A stretch of 64,000 nt of DNA from Lingula anatina (lineage: Eukaryota > Brachiopoda > Lingulata > Lingulida > Lingulidae), in NCBI RefSeq assembly GCF_001039355.2, contig NW_019775158.1:100827-164826 (forward strand), read 5' to 3'. The position numbers were made by a program, and so were the translations under genes. The notes beneath the pieces are model-generated. The model had not been told where the DNA came from, ran no database searches, and saw nothing but the letters and a program-made list of their open reading frames with translations. Below, piece by piece: positions 62,030 through 64,000 of the stretch. Position 1 is the stretch's first letter; each line of letters begins with the position of its first letter.

Positions 62030-62106
62030 GTCCCAATGGCGCCCCCAGCTCCACCTGCTCGAATGATTGACTTGGCTGCAAAAGTAAGAAGTTGGTGCTG
62101 ACATAG

Positions 62107-62130
62107 CCCCCCCCCCCCCCCCCCCCCCCC
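62107..62130. repeat. Poly-C tract
   Basis: 24 consecutive C residues followed by GCCGCC. Confidence 0.9.

Positions 62131-64000
<1,870 letters not shown>

Overview
The window looks like genomic DNA from a marine invertebrate deuterostome. Amphioxus (Branchiostoma) is my best guess, with sea urchin or hemichordate as alternatives. The grounds are AT-rich intergenic DNA, long gene-poor stretches, intronless rhodopsin-class GPCR genes of the galanin/allatostatin-receptor type, many small terminal-inverted-repeat (TIR) elements, 3' ends of LINE retrotransposons, and duplicated blocks at contig joins as expected from a highly heterozygous diploid. No bacterial, viral or CRISPR features were seen. 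The species call is inference.

Only two protein-coding genes can be supported. A complete, intronless class A GPCR of 340 residues lies at 54426-55448 (+). At 2075-2824 (+) is the last 249 codons of a paralogue, cut off at transmembrane helix 3 by the single N at 2073. The two proteins are about half identical by eye. Both read Leu-Lys-Tyr where most class A receptors have Asp-Arg-Tyr. The full-length one also has His in place of the sodium-site Asp of helix 2. This pair of atypical receptors is the most biologically interesting content.

The remainder is non-coding and repeat-rich. 1-6458 holds two copies of a 2 kb block flanking the partial GPCR. 7.7-14.8 kb holds tandem duplications, three small TIR elements flanked by TTA/TAA, a 320 bp fold-back element, and a segmental duplication whose first copy carries a 5'-truncated LINE. 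16.6-18.5 kb is low-complexity and minisatellite DNA. 19.1-27.2 kb holds overlapping copies of a 3.3 kb block separated by single Ns. 27.4-35.7 kb holds a MITE, a second LINE 3' end, a 1.15 kb non-autonomous TIR element and a smaller MITE. 38.3-44.1 kb holds two copies of a 2.8 kb block ending in a 20 bp minisatellite. 44-54 kb is mostly unique DNA with one near-perfect hairpin and one MITE. The window ends in 541 uninterrupted T residues, very probably an assembly artefact.

Every single-base N (2073, 20741, 23852, 35974, 41122) has duplicated sequence near or across it. The simplest reading is that several apparent tandem duplications are unmerged contig overlaps or allelic contigs laid end to end. 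Gene counts and order here should be read with that in mind.
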